DNA of 64,000 nt from Anaerocolumna sp. AGMB13025 (GCF_029689925.1 NZ_CP121445.1:1791001-1855000), one strand, 5' to 3'. Positions 1-8,709 are shown, numbered from the stretch's first letter. Made by a program: numbers and translations. Notes: generated from the letters alone by a model not told the origin.

Positions 1-2
1 CA

Positions 3-836
3 CAGCAGGGCTCCTACAATTTTGGTACTGCCAAGTCAATGTATAATTACTGCAAATCCAACAAGATTCCATTTAAGTTCCATACCTTAGTGTGGGGAGC
101 ACAATACCCGAGCTGGGTAAACAATCTCTCCTCCGCCAACAGAAAAACGGCAGTTGAAAATTGGATAAAAGCTGCCGGCCAGAATTTTCCCAATGCAGAA
201 TTTGTCGATGTTGTAAACGAAGCTATGCCGGGACATAATCCTCCCAGCTGGAAAAATGATATAGGTGGTGACAACGGCCTGTATGGAACTGGTTGGGATT
301 GGGTTGTATGGTCATTTGAAAAAGCCCGTCAGTATTTCCCAAATTCAAAGCTTTTAATTAATGACTATAACATTTTAACCGACAATTACAGCAGCATCGA
401 TACTTACCTTAAAGTTATTAATATATTAAAATCCAGAGGACTTATTGATGGTATCGGCTGTCAAGCCCATGGTCTTGAAACCGTCAATGTCGCTAATGTC
501 AAGGCAAAACTGGACAGGCTTGGAGCTACAGGGCTGCCGATTTATATTTCTGAACTGGATCTTAATATTGCCGATGATACTACCCAGAAAAATAAGATGC
601 AGGAGCTTTTCCCGGTACTCTATCAGCATGCATCCGTAAAAGGTGTTACTTTCTGGGGATATGCACAGGGTCATACCTGGATTGCCAATTCTTATCTGCT
701 GCGCAGTAATGGTACCGAAAGACCTGCACTTACCTGGTTGAAGCAGTACCTAAGTTCTTCCTCCCTTGCTGTACAGGATGATTATGAGACTATATCCCAA
801 AGCGGTTCTGATGCCGCACCCCCTATAACCGAATAG
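3..836 (+). CDS. GH10 endo-1,4-beta-xylanase, 3' part (5' end outside window)
   Basis: Hydrolyses internal beta-1,4 xylosidic bonds of xylan, normally outside the cell. The reading frame is already open at base 3 and reads a GH10-like segment (GSYNFGTAKS) before the first ATG at 39, so the gene starts upstream of the window. Counting from that ATG, the acid/base Glu lies in DVVNEA (residue 61) and the nucleophile Glu in YISELDLN (residue 172). Both GH10 signatures are intact, as are the HTLVW and FWGYAQGHTW segments. After the GH10 fold ends at WLKQYL there is only a short Ser-rich tail to the stop at 834-836, where many secreted xylanases carry a linker and binding module. Family assignment is firm; the N-terminal half, and any signal peptide or CBM there, cannot be seen. 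Confidence 0.93.
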   Translation, partial: QQGSYNFGTAKSMYNYCKSNKIPFKFHTLVWGAQYPSWVNNLSSANRKTAVENWIKAAGQNFPNAEFVDVVNEAMPGHNPPSWKNDIGGDNGLYGTGWDWVVWSFEKARQYFPNSKLLINDYNILTDNYSSIDTYLKVINILKSRGLIDGIGCQAHGLETVNVANVKAKLDRLGATGLPIYISELDLNIADDTTQKNKMQELFPVLYQHASVKGVTFWGYAQGHTWIANSYLLRSNGTERPALTWLKQYLSSSSLAVQDDYETISQSGSDAAPPITE

Positions 837-1150
837 CCTTATATGAAACTCCTGAACATTTTCCCAAAACCGGAATCACAAAGTAGTGCTTAGAATAGAG
901 GGTGATTCCGGTGCATGGGATTCATTAAAAATCCTTCAGGAGCAGTCTGGGTCCATGTATACAATTACTCCAATTATTCAGAGTTTGGTTTGATTTTAGA
1001 AATAATAAATGGAAGGAGGAAATCTTAAATTTGATTTCCTCCTTCCATTTAGAATATTAAAACATAATTTAGGTATCTAATAGTCCATAAATGCTAATAC
1101 TAGAACTTACTGATATTGCTACGAGAACAAAATTAGTTTTTTTAATATGG
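837..1150. other. Intergenic tail of the xylanase with a decayed reading frame
   Basis: A 45-codon open stretch without a start (856-993, plus strand) reads protein-like sequence around LRIEGDSGAWDSLK, so it may be the remnant of a second domain or gene. A terminator follows at 1007-1050. Nothing else was recognised. Confidence 0.4.
1007..1050. terminator. Long perfect inverted repeat, probable terminator
   Basis: An 18-bp perfect inverted repeat (arms 1007-1024 and 1033-1050, starting AAATGGAAGGAGGAAATC) with an 8-nt loop. A/T at both outer ends means it could work in both directions, serving the xylanase on the plus strand and cadC on the minus strand. Confidence 0.75.
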
Positions 1151-1522
1151 CTAGTCTTCCAGCTTCTTTTCTCTTATATGCTCAAGCCCTTTTTCAAAAA
1201 TTTGTTTTATGTGATCATCAGCCAGGGAATAAAATACATTTTTGCCATCCCTGCGGTTTACCACAAGATTAGCTTCACGCAATGCACGCAGCTGATGTGA
1301 GATTGCTGATTTAGTCATGCCAAGCAGTACAGCCAGATCGCAGACGCATAATTCATGCTCGTCCAAAGCCCAGATGATTTTTGATCTTGTACTGTCTCCT
1401 AAAACCTTAAAAAAATCCGAGAGATCATAGAGCTCATTATCTTCGGGCATATTATTTTTTACTGCCTCCACTACCTCTGAGTGGATTACGTCACAATCAC
1501 AGAATAATTCCTCTTTTTTCAT
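1151..1522 (-). CDS. cadC: CadC-type ArsR/SmtB metal-sensing repressor
   Basis: A 123-residue winged-helix repressor of the ArsR/SmtB family. The metal-site cysteines typical of CadC are visible: Cys8 and Cys10 in the N-terminal FCDCD, and Cys59 and Cys61 in ELCVCD of the alpha-3 helix. That predicts sensing of Cd(II), Pb(II) or Zn(II), with release from DNA on metal binding. The recognition helix is in LGMTKSAISHQLRALREA. It is divergent from an HMA protein and a P1B-ATPase whose promoter contains a strong inverted repeat, so it most likely represses them. Its ATG is preceded directly by three tandem copies of the structured 107-nt element, so its own translation or transcription may be controlled through those leaders. 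The sequence supports family and metal class; the exact metal is inferred. Confidence 0.9.
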   Translation of the reverse strand: MKKEELFCDCDVIHSEVVEAVKNNMPEDNELYDLSDFFKVLGDSTRSKIIWALDEHELCVCDLAVLLGMTKSAISHQLRALREANLVVNRRDGKNVFYSLADDHIKQIFEKGLEHIREKKLED

Positions 1523-1524
1523 GA

Positions 1525-1845
1525 TTTACACCCATTGCATATCCCAGGCTGGCCTGGGATACTGCCACAAATAAGAATGTGTGAAAGATGCTCAGTGTGG
1601 CAACCTTTCTTATAATAAATTTCTTTCACGCTTTACACCCATTGCATATCCCAGGCTGGCCTGGGATACTGCCACAAATAAGAATGTGTGAAAGATGCTC
1701 AGTGTGGCAACCTTTCTTATAGTAAATTTCTTTCACGCTTTACACCCATTGCATATCCCAGGCTGGCCTGGGATACTGCCACAAATAAGAATGTGTGAAA
1801 GATGCACAGTGTGGCAACCTTTCTTATAATATATTTCTTTCACGC
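1525..1845 (-). repeat. Three tandem 107-nt structured elements in the cadC leader
   Basis: Three nearly identical units (1525-1631, 1632-1738, 1739-1845), read on the minus strand towards cadC. Each contains, in order, GTGAAAGA, TGCCACA, TCTTTCAC, TGTGGCA, the hairpin ATCCCAGG/CCTGGGAT, and a tail GCAATGGGTGTAAA. First pairs with third and second with fourth, giving a pseudoknot topology followed by a hairpin. The tail of the last copy ends two bases before the cadC ATG. The same architecture recurs at 28979-29081 and 52755-53010 with different stem sequences. Confidence 0.85.
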
Positions 1846-1927
1846 TTCCAACTCCATCTCATAAGTAAAGTATAGCCGTTATTATGCTGATAAGTAAAGT
1901 AGTTTATAAAATTTTCATAAAAAACAC

Positions 1928-1987
1928 TTGACAGTTGAGCGTCTGCTCAACTATAATAGGATTATCAGTTGAACGAACAAACAACTG
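1928..1987 (+). promoter_or_regulatory. Promoter and probable CadC operator of the metal efflux operon
   Basis: TTGACA at 1928-1933 and TATAAT at 1952-1957, 18-nt spacer. The spacer is filled by an inverted repeat (AGTTGAGC, 4 nt, GCTCAACT; 1933-1952), so a bound repressor would cover the promoter. A second, weaker inverted repeat (CAGTTG/CAACTG, 1966-1987) lies just downstream. Binding by the divergent CadC is inferred from position. Confidence 0.8.
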
Positions 1988-2036
1988 TCATTAAAATGAA
2001 TTTAAATATAAAATAAGGAAGCAGGAGGATTTTATC

Positions 2037-2258
2037 ATGAAAAAAACATTTAAACTAGAGGGTCTGGATTGTGCAAACTGTGCAGCAAAAATTGAAACAT
2101 CAGTGAAAGCTTTGGAGGGTGTAACAGCCGCTACTGTAAACTTTATGACTACCAAAATGGTAATTGAGGGTGACGATGAAGCCTTTGAAGGTATTGTAGA
2201 AAAAGCGAAGGCTATTGTGAAAAAACTGGAACCTGATGTTATCGTAAAGAAGGCTTAA
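2037..2258 (+). CDS. Stand-alone heavy-metal-associated (HMA) domain protein
   Basis: A 73-residue protein made of a single ferredoxin-like HMA domain with the metal ligand motif GLDCANCA (Cys13, Cys16). Such proteins deliver soft metal ions to P1B-ATPases or act as their detached N-terminal domain. It is preceded by a strong AGGAGG site, sits directly behind the inverted-repeat promoter, and ends 2 nt before the ATPase gene, which lacks its own HMA domain. The pair therefore looks like a CadA/ZntA pump split into two polypeptides. The acidic C-terminal half (EGDDEAFE) resembles HMA domains of Zn/Cd pumps more than copper chaperones. High confidence in the domain, moderate in the role as a pump partner. 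Confidence 0.9.
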   Translation: MKKTFKLEGLDCANCAAKIETSVKALEGVTAATVNFMTTKMVIEGDDEAFEGIVEKAKAIVKKLEPDVIVKKA

Positions 2259-2260
2259 TT

Positions 2261-4126
2261 ATGAAACTGACATCGAATCAGAAAAGACTACTGAAAACCC
2301 TGATTGGAGCCGCCATTTATGCAGTAGGTATTTTCTACAAAACAGATAATAGGATGATTTCTCTTGTCATATTCCTTGCCGCTTATGGGATTATCGGCGG
2401 AGACGTGCTTTGGCGTGCGGTACGAAACATTTTTCGCGGGCAGGTATTTGATGAAAACTTCCTGATGAGTGTTGCAACAGTAGGTGCTTTCTTTGTTGGC
2501 GATTTTGCAGAAGGTGTTGCGGTTATGCTGTTCTATCAGGTAGGTGAACTATTTCAGAGCTATGCAGTGGATAAATCCCGAAAATCCATTGCCAGTCTTA
2601 TGGACATCCGACCCGATTATGCCAATGTAAAGCGGGGGGATAACCTGGAAAAGGTTGATCCGGATGAAGTGCAGATTGATGAAATCATAGTCATAAAGGC
2701 CGGTGAAAAAGTGCCTTTGGACGCGATTGTTATAGAAGGCAGTTCTACGGTAGATACTTCCGCACTAACCGGAGAATCCCTTCCCAGAGAAGTTACTGAG
2801 GGAGACAGTCTTTTAAGCGGCTGCATTAATATAAATGGTCTGCTTACTGCCCGTGTAATTAAGGAATTTGGAGAATCCACCGTAAGCAAGATTTTAGACC
2901 TGGTAGAAAACGCCGGTACCAAAAAATCAAACTCGGAAAATTTCATCACCAAGTTTGCCCGTTACTATACACCGGTAGTTGTAATTGTTGCAGCACTGAT
3001 GGCAGTCATTCCACCCCTTGTAATACCGGGGGCAACCTTTAGTGACTGGATTTACCGTGGGCTTATCTTCCTTGTAATTTCCTGTCCCTGTGCCCTGGTC
3101 ATTTCCATACCACTAAGCTTTTTTGGTGGCATCGGCGGAGCATCAAGGCGCGGTATCCTAGTAAAAGGCAGCAACTATCTGGAGGCACTTGCCCAAACAG
3201 AAGTAGTTGTATTTGATAAAACCGGTACCCTGACCAAGGGAATATTTAAGGTACAAGAAGTTGTTCCTCAGAATATTGAAAAAGAAGAACTGTTAGAGCT
3301 GACCGCTTATGCGGAGAGTTATTCCAATCACCCCATTTCGATTTCCCTTAAAAAGGCCTATGGGAAGGAAATAGACAGCACCCGTATCTCTAATGTAGAG
3401 GAAATCCCAGGTCATGGTGTGACGGCAATCGTAGATGGTAAAACTGTATCGGCAGGTAATGTCAAGCTGATGAAGAAATTAAATGTTTCCTATCAAGAAT
3501 CTGAGGATATTATTGGTACCGTTGTACATGTGGCGATTGATGGTTCCTATCGAGGTTATATTGTGATTGCCGATGAAGTTAAGGAAGATGCAGCCCTTGC
3601 AATCAGGGAATTAAAAGCAGCTCATATTCGTGAGACAGTAATGCTCACAGGTGACGCTAAGAAAATCGGTGAAAAGATTGCTGTACAGCTTGGACTTGAT
3701 AAGGTATATACAGAACTGCTTCCAGGAGATAAGGTACAGCAGGTGGAGGAATTGTTTAAAACGAAATCAGCAAAGGGAAAACTAGCCTTTGTAGGTGACG
3801 GCATTAACGATGCCCCGGTTTTAGCCAGAGCCGATATTGGTATCGCCATGGGAGGTCTTGGCTCCGATGCAGCCATTGAAGCCGCAGATATCGTTATCAT
3901 GACGGATGAACCCTCCAAACTGGCAACTGCCATTAAGCTTTCCAAGAAAACCCTTCGTATCGTAAAACAGAACATAACCTTTGCTCTTGCAGTAAAAGCT
4001 GTGGTTCTATTGATGGGTGCTTTAGGCATGGCAACTATGTGGGCGGCGATCTTCGCAGATGTAGGTGTGGCAATCCTGGCAATTCTCAATGCAATCCGAA
4101 TGCTGAATGTAAAAAAGATAAACTAG
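2261..4126 (+). CDS. cadA: Cadmium/zinc/lead-translocating P1B-type ATPase
   Basis: A 621-residue heavy-metal efflux pump of the cytoplasmic membrane. Visible P-type landmarks are TGES (residues 170-173, actuator), the transmembrane CPC motif (275-277), phosphorylation site DKTGT (319-323), the P1B-specific His-Pro in SNHPIS (357-358) and GDGINDAP (about 512-519). The last membrane helix carries DVGVAILAILNAIRML, the Asp-containing signature of the Zn/Cd/Pb class rather than copper pumps. No N-terminal metal-binding domain is present; that function is probably supplied by the upstream HMA protein, 2 nt away. Co-regulated from the operator-bearing promoter at 1928 and followed by a terminator at 4199. 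Substrate class well supported; exact preference inferred. Confidence 0.95.
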   Translation: MKLTSNQKRLLKTLIGAAIYAVGIFYKTDNRMISLVIFLAAYGIIGGDVLWRAVRNIFRGQVFDENFLMSVATVGAFFVGDFAEGVAVMLFYQVGELFQSYAVDKSRKSIASLMDIRPDYANVKRGDNLEKVDPDEVQIDEIIVIKAGEKVPLDAIVIEGSSTVDTSALTGESLPREVTEGDSLLSGCININGLLTARVIKEFGESTVSKILDLVENAGTKKSNSENFITKFARYYTPVVVIVAALMAVIPPLVIPGATFSDWIYRGLIFLVISCPCALVISIPLSFFGGIGGASRRGILVKGSNYLEALAQTEVVVFDKTGTLTKGIFKVQEVVPQNIEKEELLELTAYAESYSNHPISISLKKAYGKEIDSTRISNVEEIPGHGVTAIVDGKTVSAGNVKLMKKLNVSYQESEDIIGTVVHVAIDGSYRGYIVIADEVKEDAALAIRELKAAHIRETVMLTGDAKKIGEKIAVQLGLDKVYTELLPGDKVQQVEELFKTKSAKGKLAFVGDGINDAPVLARADIGIAMGGLGSDAAIEAADIVIMTDEPSKLATAIKLSKKTLRIVKQNITFALAVKAVVLLMGALGMATMWAAIFADVGVAILAILNAIRMLNVKKIN

Positions 4127-4198
4127 GGTAATCCTATTTTAGTTATCTCTGTTCTGCTGCAAGTTAACATTACTATATTAGTAATAGTATCAAAGATA

Positions 4199-4247
4199 AA
4201 AAGATGTCCAAAATGATGAAATCAACCATCATTTGGGGGCATCTTTA
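4199..4247 (+). terminator. Rho-independent terminator of the cad operon
   Basis: Long stem (AAAGATG...AAAATGATG against CATCATTT...CATCTTT) followed by TATTTTG, about 70 nt after the cadA stop. Confidence 0.85.
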
Positions 4248-4250
4248 TTT

Positions 4251-4593
4251 TGATAAATAAAATACCGGAAACAATGTATTAACGAAAGTCGGAGGCGCCA
4301 GATTCACTGAAGTTGGATACGTTTGGTTATAATTAGTGGAAAGAGATCTCCCATAATGGTGGTACATCGCTAAATAATTAGCTGGAATGATTAACGACTT
4401 AACATCCGGATGTATTCTCAACTAGTGATAATTCACAGTTCATAGTTCCTGCCGGTGTACAGGTTGTAGACGTCACGTATTGTTTGTCACTCAAAAACAT
4501 GATTATTGCATCTTACCTATAGTCTGGTGTAAAATGAAACTATATCTTAAGTATTTATACCTCATGTCCAGATAAAAGAAAGGAGTTGGCAAT
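4251..4593. other. Intergenic region without recognisable gene
   Basis: About 340 bp with stops in all frames and no convincing family signature. A ribosome site (GAAAGGAG) for the next gene lies at its end. Confidence 0.5.
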
Positions 4594-5364
4594 ATGTCTA
4601 AAATGCCGATGCTGTTTGTAGGTCACGGTTCCCCTATGAACGCAATAGAAGATAACCGTTATACAAGAGGCTGGAAGGAAATTGCGGAGCAAATACCAAA
4701 ACCGGAATCAATCATATCAATTTCAGCTCACTGGTATACAAAAGGTACAAAGATTATGAATGAGGAAAATCCAAAGACGATTCATGATATGTACGGATTT
4801 CCGAATGAGTTATATGAGATTCTTTATTCAGCTCAAGGTAATCGGGAACTTGCAGGAAAGGTAAAAAACTTAATCAGTAAACAAAGTGCATTTGATAATT
4901 CCTGGGGCATTGATCACGGTACCTGGTCAGTTCTGGTCCATATGTACCCGGAAAGGAATATCCCAGTCTTTCAGATTAGCATAGATGCCGCAGCACCGCC
5001 AGAGGTCCATTATCAGATCGGTAAGGAGTTAAAATCCTTAAGAAATCAAGGTGTTCTTTTGTTTGGTTCAGGAAATATTGTTCACAATCTGGGACTGATT
5101 GATTGGGGAATAGAGGATAAAGGTTTTGAATGGGCATATCAGTTTGACGATTATATCAAAGAAAGTATAATCAATAGAAATCATGAAACGGTAATAAATT
5201 ATCTACATTTAGAAAAAACAGCAAAATTAGCAGTACCAACACCGGAGCATTTTTACCCAATCTTATATATATTGGGTGCGTCCGATGAAGAGGATAAGAT
5301 ATCGGTCTATAACGATAGCTGTGTGTTGGGTTCCTTATCGATGACAAGTTATTTATTTACCTAG
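4594..5364 (+). CDS. LigB-type extradiol dioxygenase family protein (YgiD-like)
   Basis: A 256-residue member of the class III extradiol ring-cleavage dioxygenase superfamily, close to the bacterial 4,5-DOPA dioxygenase (YgiD) group. Family signatures are FVGHGSPMN at the N-terminus, SISAHWYT (metal-ligand His), DHGTWSVLVHMYP, FGSGNIVHNLG and TPEHFYPILY near the C-terminus; their histidines are the expected ligands and acid/base residues. The length matches the family. It has its own ribosome site (AAAGGAG, 9 nt before ATG) and appears monocistronic. In an anaerobe the oxygen-dependent reaction is doubtful, so the natural substrate is unclear; the name rests on family resemblance. Confidence 0.9.
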   Translation: MSKMPMLFVGHGSPMNAIEDNRYTRGWKEIAEQIPKPESIISISAHWYTKGTKIMNEENPKTIHDMYGFPNELYEILYSAQGNRELAGKVKNLISKQSAFDNSWGIDHGTWSVLVHMYPERNIPVFQISIDAAAPPEVHYQIGKELKSLRNQGVLLFGSGNIVHNLGLIDWGIEDKGFEWAYQFDDYIKESIINRNHETVINYLHLEKTAKLAVPTPEHFYPILYILGASDEEDKISVYNDSCVLGSLSMTSYLFT

Positions 5365-5572
5365 ATGGAAACGCAATCTGAATTGTTGCCGTTGATAAGG
5401 ATGAGCTTACTTATACCTATTATTACTCCTGTGGGCTATTTTACTTCGGGATTTGGCAGGTAATAGAGGAATTCCCACATGGATATGTTTTATCTTAATG
5501 GGAGAGCGGTGCTATATAAGAAACATGGGGGATGCTCATAAAAAAATGCAACCCCCAAAATTCCTTTCATTC

Positions 5573-6328
5573 TTAAAGCAAATGTCCCCCAGACACTTCT
5601 ATATCCTGAGCTGTAACCCAGCCGAAATCATTGGACAATAGGTTTACAATGACTTTTGCAATATCTTCGGGTTGTCCGATTCTGCCAAATACAGATTGCT
5701 CTGCCAGGGGCTGTATGAATTCTGGATGCTTATCGAAGGCTCCATCACCAAAATTGCTGTGGGTAGGACCGGGAGAAACTGCGTTGACCCGAATTTTACG
5801 CGGTGCAAGTTCTTTGGCAATATAGCGGGTCCAGGTTGAAAACGCTGCTTTTAAAGAGCCATAGGCAGAGTACCCCGGAAAGGATTGATTCTTTGAGGAA
5901 CTCGTGGTATTTACAACTGCTCCGGCATCTTCCATGAATCTGACCAGATGTTGTGTTAAAAAAACGGGTCCTTTGAAGTTCGTATTCAGAATCTTGTCAA
6001 AGTACTCTTCGCTCATCTCAGTGAACATCATTGGTCCACCGACACCCCCATTATTAACTAAGTAATCAAAGGTAGTTCTGTTCCAAATTTCTTTCAGGTT
6101 CTTTTTCACTTCCAGAGCGAAACCTTTAAAGGTTGACAGTTGTGTCAGATCCAACTTCAGTGCGACAGCCCGAACTCCTGTATTCTTCTCTATTTCCTTA
6201 ACAACAGCTTCTGCACGGTCCTTATAGGAATTGTAGGTGAGAATGACGCTGATTCCACGTTTTCCAAGCTCAAGTGCGCTCGCTTTTCCAATGCCGTTAC
6301 TTCCACCTGTTATAATTGCAATTTTCAT
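5573..6328 (-). CDS. Short-chain dehydrogenase/reductase (SDR)
   Basis: A 251-residue classical SDR. Visible features are the Rossmann motif TGGSNGIG near residue 8, NNGG (a variant of NNAG), the catalytic pair Tyr156 and Lys160 in YSAYGSLK, an upstream Ser in TTSSSKN, and the PGPTHSNF segment after the active site. It probably reduces a carbonyl or oxidises an alcohol with NAD(P)H; the substrate cannot be told. AAGGAGG stands 7 nt before the ATG. It is divergent from the AraC-type regulator at 6538, which is of the YqhC kind known to control aldehyde-reducing genes next to it, so a role in aldehyde handling is a reasonable inference. Confidence 0.9.
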   Translation of the reverse strand: MKIAIITGGSNGIGKASALELGKRGISVILTYNSYKDRAEAVVKEIEKNTGVRAVALKLDLTQLSTFKGFALEVKKNLKEIWNRTTFDYLVNNGGVGGPMMFTEMSEEYFDKILNTNFKGPVFLTQHLVRFMEDAGAVVNTTSSSKNQSFPGYSAYGSLKAAFSTWTRYIAKELAPRKIRVNAVSPGPTHSNFGDGAFDKHPEFIQPLAEQSVFGRIGQPEDIAKVIVNLLSNDFGWVTAQDIEVSGGHLL

Positions 6329-6537
6329 AAGATCCTCCTTTTTATTGTTTGATCTGGATTTTATTTTAGCCGTTTCTACTGAAATAAGCTAGGTCCAATG
6401 ATGCCTTTTCATTGCCTAAAAACACCAATGATGATTTTTAATCACCATAAATATCAAATGTAGCAATATAAAAAGAGCCTAAAAATGCCGGAAGCTTATA
6501 GAACTGTGTTGATAAACAGGAGGTGATGTGATAGAAT

Positions 6538-7431
6538 ATGTGTATGAATAAAATTTTAAATGAAATTATCAATTTAATGGAAAGAGCAGGCACCCGGCCA
6601 CTTGAAACGGAAGTACCGGGGCTAAGTATGATTAAGGGAGACATTCCCACACATCAACTAACAGCGCTATACAAGCCGACGATTGGTTTTACGGTTCAGG
6701 GAACAAAGATTCTTTCCATTGGAGAGCGAAACATTACCCTGAAAGGACCATCCTATTATGTATTACCCGTACATGTTCCCGCAGCAGGAAGTGTACATTC
6801 AGACCGCGATGGACGTCCTTACATGTCCCTCGGTCTTGAGCTGAAGCAGAATGTTCTTCAGAGTTTATTAAGAGATCTTCCGGAAGATCTGATACCGGCT
6901 CCTTTTGAACAGTTCGATGCTTGTGATATAGACATGGAATTTATGGAAGCATGGCTGCGCTTATTGCGGTTAACGAAAACACCCAGAGATATTCCCGCTC
7001 TTGCACCGGCTTATGAACGGGAAATCCTTTATCGCGTTCTGATGGGACCGCAAGGGTGGTATTTAAGGCAGCTTGGTCTGCGGGAAAGTAATGTCTCAAA
7101 GATTTCACAGACTATAATATGGCTTCGTGATAACTATGCGAAGTCAATAGACATCGGTGAGCTGGCAGCAAAAACTGGTATGGCTGTAAATACGTTTCAC
7201 CGTCAGTTTAAACGGGCAACGGGTTTAAGCCCCATTCAATTTCAGAAGCAGTTAAGGCTTATGGAGGCTAGAAACCTCATTGCATTTGAAGGCTTTACAG
7301 TAGCCGGTGCCGCATATCAGGTTGGTTATCAGAGTCCCTCACAGTTTAATCGAGAGTACTCCCGCTTCTTTGGTTCCTCTCCGGCTCGGGACACGGAGAA
7401 ACTAAGGCGAATCGAAAGCATGAGGGATTAA
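6538..7431 (+). CDS. AraC-family regulator with AraC_N domain (YqhC-like)
   Basis: A 297-residue transcription factor. The N-terminal part (TEVPGLSMIKGD, KPTIGFTVQGTK, YYVLPVHVPAAGSV) matches the AraC_N sensor domain; the C-terminal roughly 100 residues hold two helix-turn-helix motifs (IDIGELAAKTGMAVNTFHRQ and VAGAAYQVGYQSPSQFNREY). In related pairs such as YqhC/YqhD this protein activates a neighbouring oxidoreductase in response to aldehydes, and here the divergent neighbour is an SDR. Start uncertain by two codons: ATG at 6538 and 6544 are both in frame, with GGAGG at 6519-6523, rather far upstream. Confidence 0.9.
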   Translation: MCMNKILNEIINLMERAGTRPLETEVPGLSMIKGDIPTHQLTALYKPTIGFTVQGTKILSIGERNITLKGPSYYVLPVHVPAAGSVHSDRDGRPYMSLGLELKQNVLQSLLRDLPEDLIPAPFEQFDACDIDMEFMEAWLRLLRLTKTPRDIPALAPAYEREILYRVLMGPQGWYLRQLGLRESNVSKISQTIIWLRDNYAKSIDIGELAAKTGMAVNTFHRQFKRATGLSPIQFQKQLRLMEARNLIAFEGFTVAGAAYQVGYQSPSQFNREYSRFFGSSPARDTEKLRRIESMRD

Positions 7432-7470
7432 CTGGAAGTTAAAGAAGAAAGCGAAAGGAAATGATACTTT

Positions 7471-7821
7471 ATGACAAACGAACGTGTATACAAGATGGCA
7501 TTTTCAACTGTCTACCCGCTGCTTGTTCAAAAGGCGGAGCGTAAAGGTCGGACCAAAGCAGAGGTTGATACTGTGATTTGTTGGCTGACAGGGTATGACG
7601 ATTCTGGCTTGCAAGTGCAGATCGTAAAGAATGTAGATTACGAAACCTTCTTTAAGGAAGCCCCGGGGATAAACCCAAATGCCGTCAAAATTTCAGGTGT
7701 GATCTGTGGGCATCGCGTCGAGGAAATCAAAGAACCGCTCATGCAGAAAATCAGGTGGCTTGATAAACTGGTGGATGAATTGGCAAAAGGCAAGCCAATG
7801 GAGAAGGTTTTGCGGAGTTGA
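7471..7821 (+). CDS. DUF2200 family protein
   Basis: A 116-residue cytoplasmic protein matching the DUF2200 family over its full length ([21 protein letters not shown] near the start, then [10 protein letters not shown] and [22 protein letters not shown]). Function unknown in the family. AAAGGAAATG gives a plausible ribosome site. It lies 39 nt after the AraC gene and is followed by a terminator at 7888, so it may be co-transcribed with that regulator. Confidence 0.85.
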   Translation: MTNERVYKMAFSTVYPLLVQKAERKGRTKAEVDTVICWLTGYDDSGLQVQIVKNVDYETFFKEAPGINPNAVKISGVICGHRVEEIKEPLMQKIRWLDKLVDELAKGKPMEKVLRS

Positions 7822-7887
7822 ATGTGATTAGCAGAGGATGGAATCATGACAGACAAACAATCACCACAATAGATAATACACTTTAAG

Positions 7888-7942
7888 AAAATATCCTGTC
7901 CACTAAGAGAAAATAGGTATCTTGGTGGCAGGATATTTTTTT
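7888..7942 (+). terminator. Terminator after the DUF2200 gene
   Basis: AAATATCCTG...CAC pairs with GTG...CAGGATATTT, followed by a run of T. Confidence 0.85.
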
Positions 7943-8072
7943 AACTACACAAGGAATGCATAAAAACATGAGAGGAAATGCTTATGGTTCTTTCCATATG
8001 ATTGAGTCAGATGATACCGAAAGATATTCACTAGTTAGTGAAGTCCATTCATCTTACCATTCATGCTCACTT

Positions 8073-8591
8073 TCAACAATCCCTTATCATATCAAATTGC
8101 TTCAAAAATTTCATTATCTCTTTAAGAGGCTTTTGCTGCCCTTCCTGTAACCATTTTCGCCAAATCGCGTAAACACCGGCAGACATGAAAGTTGTCCGGT
8201 AACCCTCGCAGTCAGGGGCATAAAATTTCTTAATTTCTTCTATGAAAATCTGTTGAATAATTGGCTCAAATCCACGGTCCGCAGACGAGAGCAAAGCATC
8301 ACCAAACATATTGAAAAAATTAAACTGGCTGTTAAATTTGGCAGAATCTTGTGAATTTAGACGAATCGTGTCAAAGACATCCGCAATTTTTGGCTGGTAA
8401 TACTCATATAAAATCTGTTCAAGTCCGTCAAAATTGCGGTAAAAAGCCATACGGCTTACGCCTGCCCGTTTGCAGACCTGAGAAACGGTCAGCGCCTGCA
8501 GCTTTTCTTTAGCCAACATTTGCAGCAGGGCTGTTGTGATAAAATCTTTGGTATCATATTTAATTTCCTGTGCATGCTTTGTAGCTGCCAT
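8073..8591 (-). CDS. TetR/AcrR-family repressor
   Basis: A 172-residue regulator with the usual N-terminal DNA-binding domain (FITTALLQMLAKEKL, then VSQVCKRAGVSRMAFYRNF), followed by a ligand-binding helical domain. AAGGAGG lies just upstream of the ATG. It is divergent from the reductase gene at 8710 and most likely represses it, with the operator within the shared 118-bp spacer. The inducer is unknown. Confidence 0.88.
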   Translation of the reverse strand: MAATKHAQEIKYDTKDFITTALLQMLAKEKLQALTVSQVCKRAGVSRMAFYRNFDGLEQILYEYYQPKIADVFDTIRLNSQDSAKFNSQFNFFNMFGDALLSSADRGFEPIIQQIFIEEIKKFYAPDCEGYRTTFMSAGVYAIWRKWLQEGQQKPLKEIMKFLKQFDMIRDC

Positions 8592-8631
8592 TACAATACC
8601 TCCTTCCCTGTCACAGATGATCGTATCTGAG

Positions 8632-8660
8632 TTGATTTCAATCTGATGATAGTATATACT
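8632..8660 (+). promoter_or_regulatory. Promoter of the epimerase-type reductase
   Basis: TTGATT (8632-8637) and TATACT (8655-8660) with a 17-nt spacer, in the divergent region between the TetR gene and the reductase. Confidence 0.55.
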
Positions 8661-8709
8661 AAAGCCACAGACGTTACAAGTGAAACATTAGTTGAAGGAG
8701 GATATTATC

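Noticed and set aside
1525..1845. CRISPR array
   Set aside because: Whole 107-nt units are repeated without unique spacers, and no cas genes are present.
5453..5641. ORF between the dioxygenase and SDR genes
   Set aside because: No ribosome site, and it runs antisense into the SDR gene end; composition is not protein-like.
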